Assembly: GCA_963204915.1 (NCBI GenBank)
Contig: CAUJHS010000089.1
Span: 1-64,000 of the forward strand
Reading direction: 5' to 3'
DNA length: 64,000 bases
Origin: Planctomycetota bacterium
GTDB lineage: Bacteria; Planctomycetota; Planctomycetia; Pirellulales; Pirellulaceae
Below the pieces are notes generated by a model that searched no databases, was not told where the DNA came from, and worked only from the letters and a program-made list of their open reading frames with translations. A program made the position numbers and the translations under genes. Below, piece after piece: positions 61,900-64,000 of this stretch. Every line of letters starts with the position of its first letter. The first letter of the stretch is position 1.

Positions 61900-64000
61900 C
61901 TACGATGCAGGTTGAGTCGATACAACCTGTTCCAACGACGAGGTGAACGCAGATACCTCTCGCTTGACGTCGGCAATGGCCTGGTCGATCTCGGATCTGT
62001 CGCCGGCGCCGGATAACTTTTCCAGGCGCCACGCGGCGTCAAAGGCGGCTTGGGCGGCGAACACATCGACCGAGCTTTTGAGCGTATGCGCGGCGCGTTG
62101 CAGTCGCACCACGTTCCCCGTTGCGCGGGCTTCGTCGATTTGACGCAGCAATTTGGGGCACTCCTCAAGCAGCACCTGCGCCATTTGCGTCACTTCTTCC
62201 GGTCCTCCGCCAATGCGCTGGACGGCGGCCTCCCAACTCCATTTGCTGCCGCCGTGGGCAACGGAAGCTTGCGGCCTGGGCGGCGCACTTGGCTTGTGCG
62301 TGGCGAGCGGTTGACGCACCGGCGCGAAAACTTCGATGGCCCGCGCCATTTCATCCGCACGAACCGGTTTGGCCAGGTGCCCGTCCATGCCTGCCTGGAG
62401 ACATCGTTCCCGATCGCCCTTCATGGCGGCTGCGGTCATGGCGATAATCGGTGTGCGCCGTCCGGTATTGTGCTCAAGTTCACGAATCCGCGCCGTCGCC
62501 GCGAAACCATCCATGACGGGCATTTGAAGATCCATTAACACCAGGTCAAACGGTTCACGCTCCCAGGCTTCGATCGCCTCCTGACCATTGACCGCCAGGG
62601 TGACTTGGTGTCCTTGTCGCGTGAGTAGTCCCACGGCCACACGCTGGTTGACGAGTCCGTCCTCCACGAGCAGGATTTTGCGTGGGAAGACCGCGGACGT
62701 TGGCGGGGCTTCGGTGGGTCTTCCGTCGCCTGATTCGCTGTTTCGATCGACAGACAAGAGCGTATCGAGCAACTCGGAGCAAACTAAGGGTTTGGTCAAG
62801 TAACCTGCCAGTCCCAAATCGCGGCAACGCTGGGCGTCACCAGGACGCGCGACGGACGACAGCATAATCATGCGCGGTTCTTGCAATTCGTCGGCGCGGC
62901 GAATTTCGGCAGCCAGGTCGAAACCATCCATGTCGGGCATCATTAAGTCGAGCAGCACCAGACCATAGGGGCGCCCTACTTGCGCTGCCCGGCGTAGTTC
63001 GGCAAGGGCCGCAGGACCGCCGTCGGCCAAGACCGGGAGCATTCGCCAACTCTTCAGGAGTTCTTGGAGAATTCGGCGATTCGTGGCGTTGTCGTCCACA
63101 ACCAGCACCGACTGCCCCGCCAGCGACGGCGGTTGTACTCGCGGCGTTTCGATCGGCGCGTCGTCGAGCAGAAACTCGGCGGTAAAGTGAAAGGTGGTCC
63201 CCTTGTTCACTTCGCTTTGGAGCCAGATGCGGCCTCCCATCATTCGCACCAGTTGGGATGAGATCGTCAGGCCAAGTCCCGTGCCGCCAAACCGACGCGT
63301 GGTCGAAGAATCGGCCTGAGCGAATGCGTCAAACACGTATTGCTGCTTCTCCGGCGGAATGCCGATGCCGGTGTCGCGCACCGTGACATGCAACCGGACG
63401 GTCTGGCCGTTCTCCGGTTCGCCGTCACGCTCCACATCGACGACGACTTCCCCCTGCGAAGTGAACTTGATCGAATTTCCCACCAAATTGATCAAAATTT
63501 GCCGCAAACGCACGGGGTCGCCGCGAAGCCCGTCAGGCAGATCGGGCGCAATACGACAAGCCAATTCGATCTCCTTGGCGGCAGCCCGCAAGGTCAAGGA
63601 TTGTACGGCCTTGCCCACACAGTCGCGCAAACGAAAGGCGACGGACTCCAGTTCAAGCCGTCCCGCCTCGATCTTGGAGAAGTCGAGAATGTCGTTCAAA
63701 ATGCGCAGTAGCGAGTCGGCGGACTGTTGGATCATTGACAGGTACTCGCGTTGCTCCCCGCTCAGCCGCGTGTGCGACAGTAGCTCCGCCATGCCCAATA
63801 CGCCGTTCATGGGCGTGCGAATCTCGTGGCTCATATTGGCCAGAAACTCGCTCTTGGCGCGGTTGGCTTCGTCCGCCTTGCGTTGCGCTCGGCGCAAGTC
63901 GCGCACCACCAAGTGCGTTCCCAAGCCCGCCGCAGCCATAAGCCCGAGCGTGACAATGCCTAAAGCGCCAAAGAGCAATCGTTGGGCGCTATAGAACGTG
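61900..64000 (-). CDS. Hybrid sensor histidine kinase with two receivers and HPt (N terminus outside window)
   Basis: The frame is open to the window edge, so the sensor N terminus is missing. Visible, from the edge: a membrane segment ([19 protein letters not shown]), the HisKA box ([13 protein letters not shown]), HATPase boxes ([33 protein letters not shown]), receiver 1 ([12 protein letters not shown]), receiver 2 ([13 protein letters not shown], with the later lysine in HLAKPV), and an HPt domain ([13 protein letters not shown]). All phosphorelay residues are present. This BarA/ArcB-like order allows an internal phosphorelay. No separate response regulator gene is in view. Upstream gene neighbours are unknown. 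Confidence 0.92.
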   Translation of the reverse strand, partial: TFYSAQRLLFGALGIVTLGLMAAAGLGTHLVVRDLRRAQRKADEANRAKSEFLANMSHEIRTPMNGVLGMAELLSHTRLSGEQREYLSMIQQSADSLLRILNDILDFSKIEAGRLELESVAFRLRDCVGKAVQSLTLRAAAKEIELACRIAPDLPDGLRGDPVRLRQILINLVGNSIKFTSQGEVVVDVERDGEPENGQTVRLHVTVRDTGIGIPPEKQQYVFDAFAQADSSTTRRFGGTGLGLTISSQLVRMMGGRIWLQSEVNKGTTFHFTAEFLLDDAPIETPRVQPPSLAGQSVLVVDDNATNRRILQELLKSWRMLPVLADGGPAALAELRRAAQVGRPYGLVLLDLMMPDMDGFDLAAEIRRADELQEPRMIMLSSVARPGDAQRCRDLGLAGYLTKPLVCSELLDTLLSVDRNSESGDGRPTEAPPTSAVFPRKILLVEDGLVNQRVAVGLLTRQGHQVTLAVNGQEAIEAWEREPFDLVLMDLQMPVMDGFAATARIRELEHNTGRRTPIIAMTAAAMKGDRERCLQAGMDGHLAKPVRADEMARAIEVFAPVRQPLATHKPSAPPRPQASVAHGGSKWSWEAAVQRIGGGPEEVTQMAQVLLEECPKLLRQIDEARATGNVVRLQRAAHTLKSSVDVFAAQAAFDAAWRLEKLSGAGDRSEIDQAIADVKREVSAFTSSLEQVVSTQPAS

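Overview
The window is GC-rich DNA from a planctomycete, most likely a member of the Pirellulales or a close relative. The evidence is a set of families that are abundant in, or typical of, that phylum: DUF1501, DUF1559 (prepilin-like N terminus with an H-X9-D motif), DUF1080, DUF4159, MoxR/DUF58/BatA-type clusters, a giant surface protein with an N-terminal LEDRRLMA motif, Gfo/Idh oxidoreductases with Tat-like leaders, and 'NPYxPP' membrane proteins. Most of the window is chromosomal backbone. The lower-GC pair at 597-2370 and the C-terminal end of the RHS gene look like more mobile material.

Layout. 1-596: no convincing gene, one nested hairpin. 597-2370 (-): overlapping pair of a DGQHR/ParB-like protein and a HEPN-like protein. 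2628-5411: DUF1501 protein (+) and a Cys/Met-metabolism PLP enzyme (-), separated by a TA-flanked palindromic element. 5808-11160 (+): membrane-fusion/M50 export-like trio (GAF-GAF-HlyD; HlyD; PqqD-like-M50-HlyD). 11363-12840 (+): DUF1559 protein and its usual small lipoprotein. 13163-16224: small hypothetical and membrane proteins and a BON protein. 16536-22556 (+): 2006-residue RHS/YD-repeat surface protein with an N-terminal dockerin-like region and a lower-GC C-terminal tip. It is followed by a second copy of the palindromic element and a convergent GH13 glucosidase. 24502-31555 (+): fumC, a TPR protein, and rpmI-rplT-pheS-pheT. 31751-37848 (+): DUF1611 protein, then MoxR-DUF5682-VWA. 37865-39268 (-): an unknown protein and a secreted nuclease/phosphatase-fold protein. 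39679-45477 (+): gyrA, PP2C phosphatase, DUF3754 membrane protein. 45553-48375: divergent MerR/B12-type regulator, fasciclin protein and sigma factor. 48476-50078 (-): small ORF and a frameshifted two-domain DUF1080 lipoprotein. 50725-57725 (-): MoxR, DUF58, BatA-type and VWA/amidotransferase-like genes, divergent from a DUF4159 protein (58042-60369). 60508-64000 (-): Gfo/Idh oxidoreductase and a hybrid histidine kinase cut by the window edge.

How the genes work together. Two different MoxR ATPase/VWA systems lie 20 kb apart. The 5.8-11.2 kb trio probably forms one envelope export or processing machine. The 45.5-48.4 kb locus looks like a LitR/CarH-type regulatory unit: regulator, repeated operator-like sites around a consensus promoter, target gene, terminator, sigma factor. 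The regulator, however, appears to have lost the B12 axial histidine. The best candidates for something undescribed are the DGQHR-HEPN pair, the degenerate B12 regulator locus, the GAF/HlyD/M50 trio, and the palindromic element that supplies TAG stop codons to neighbouring genes.
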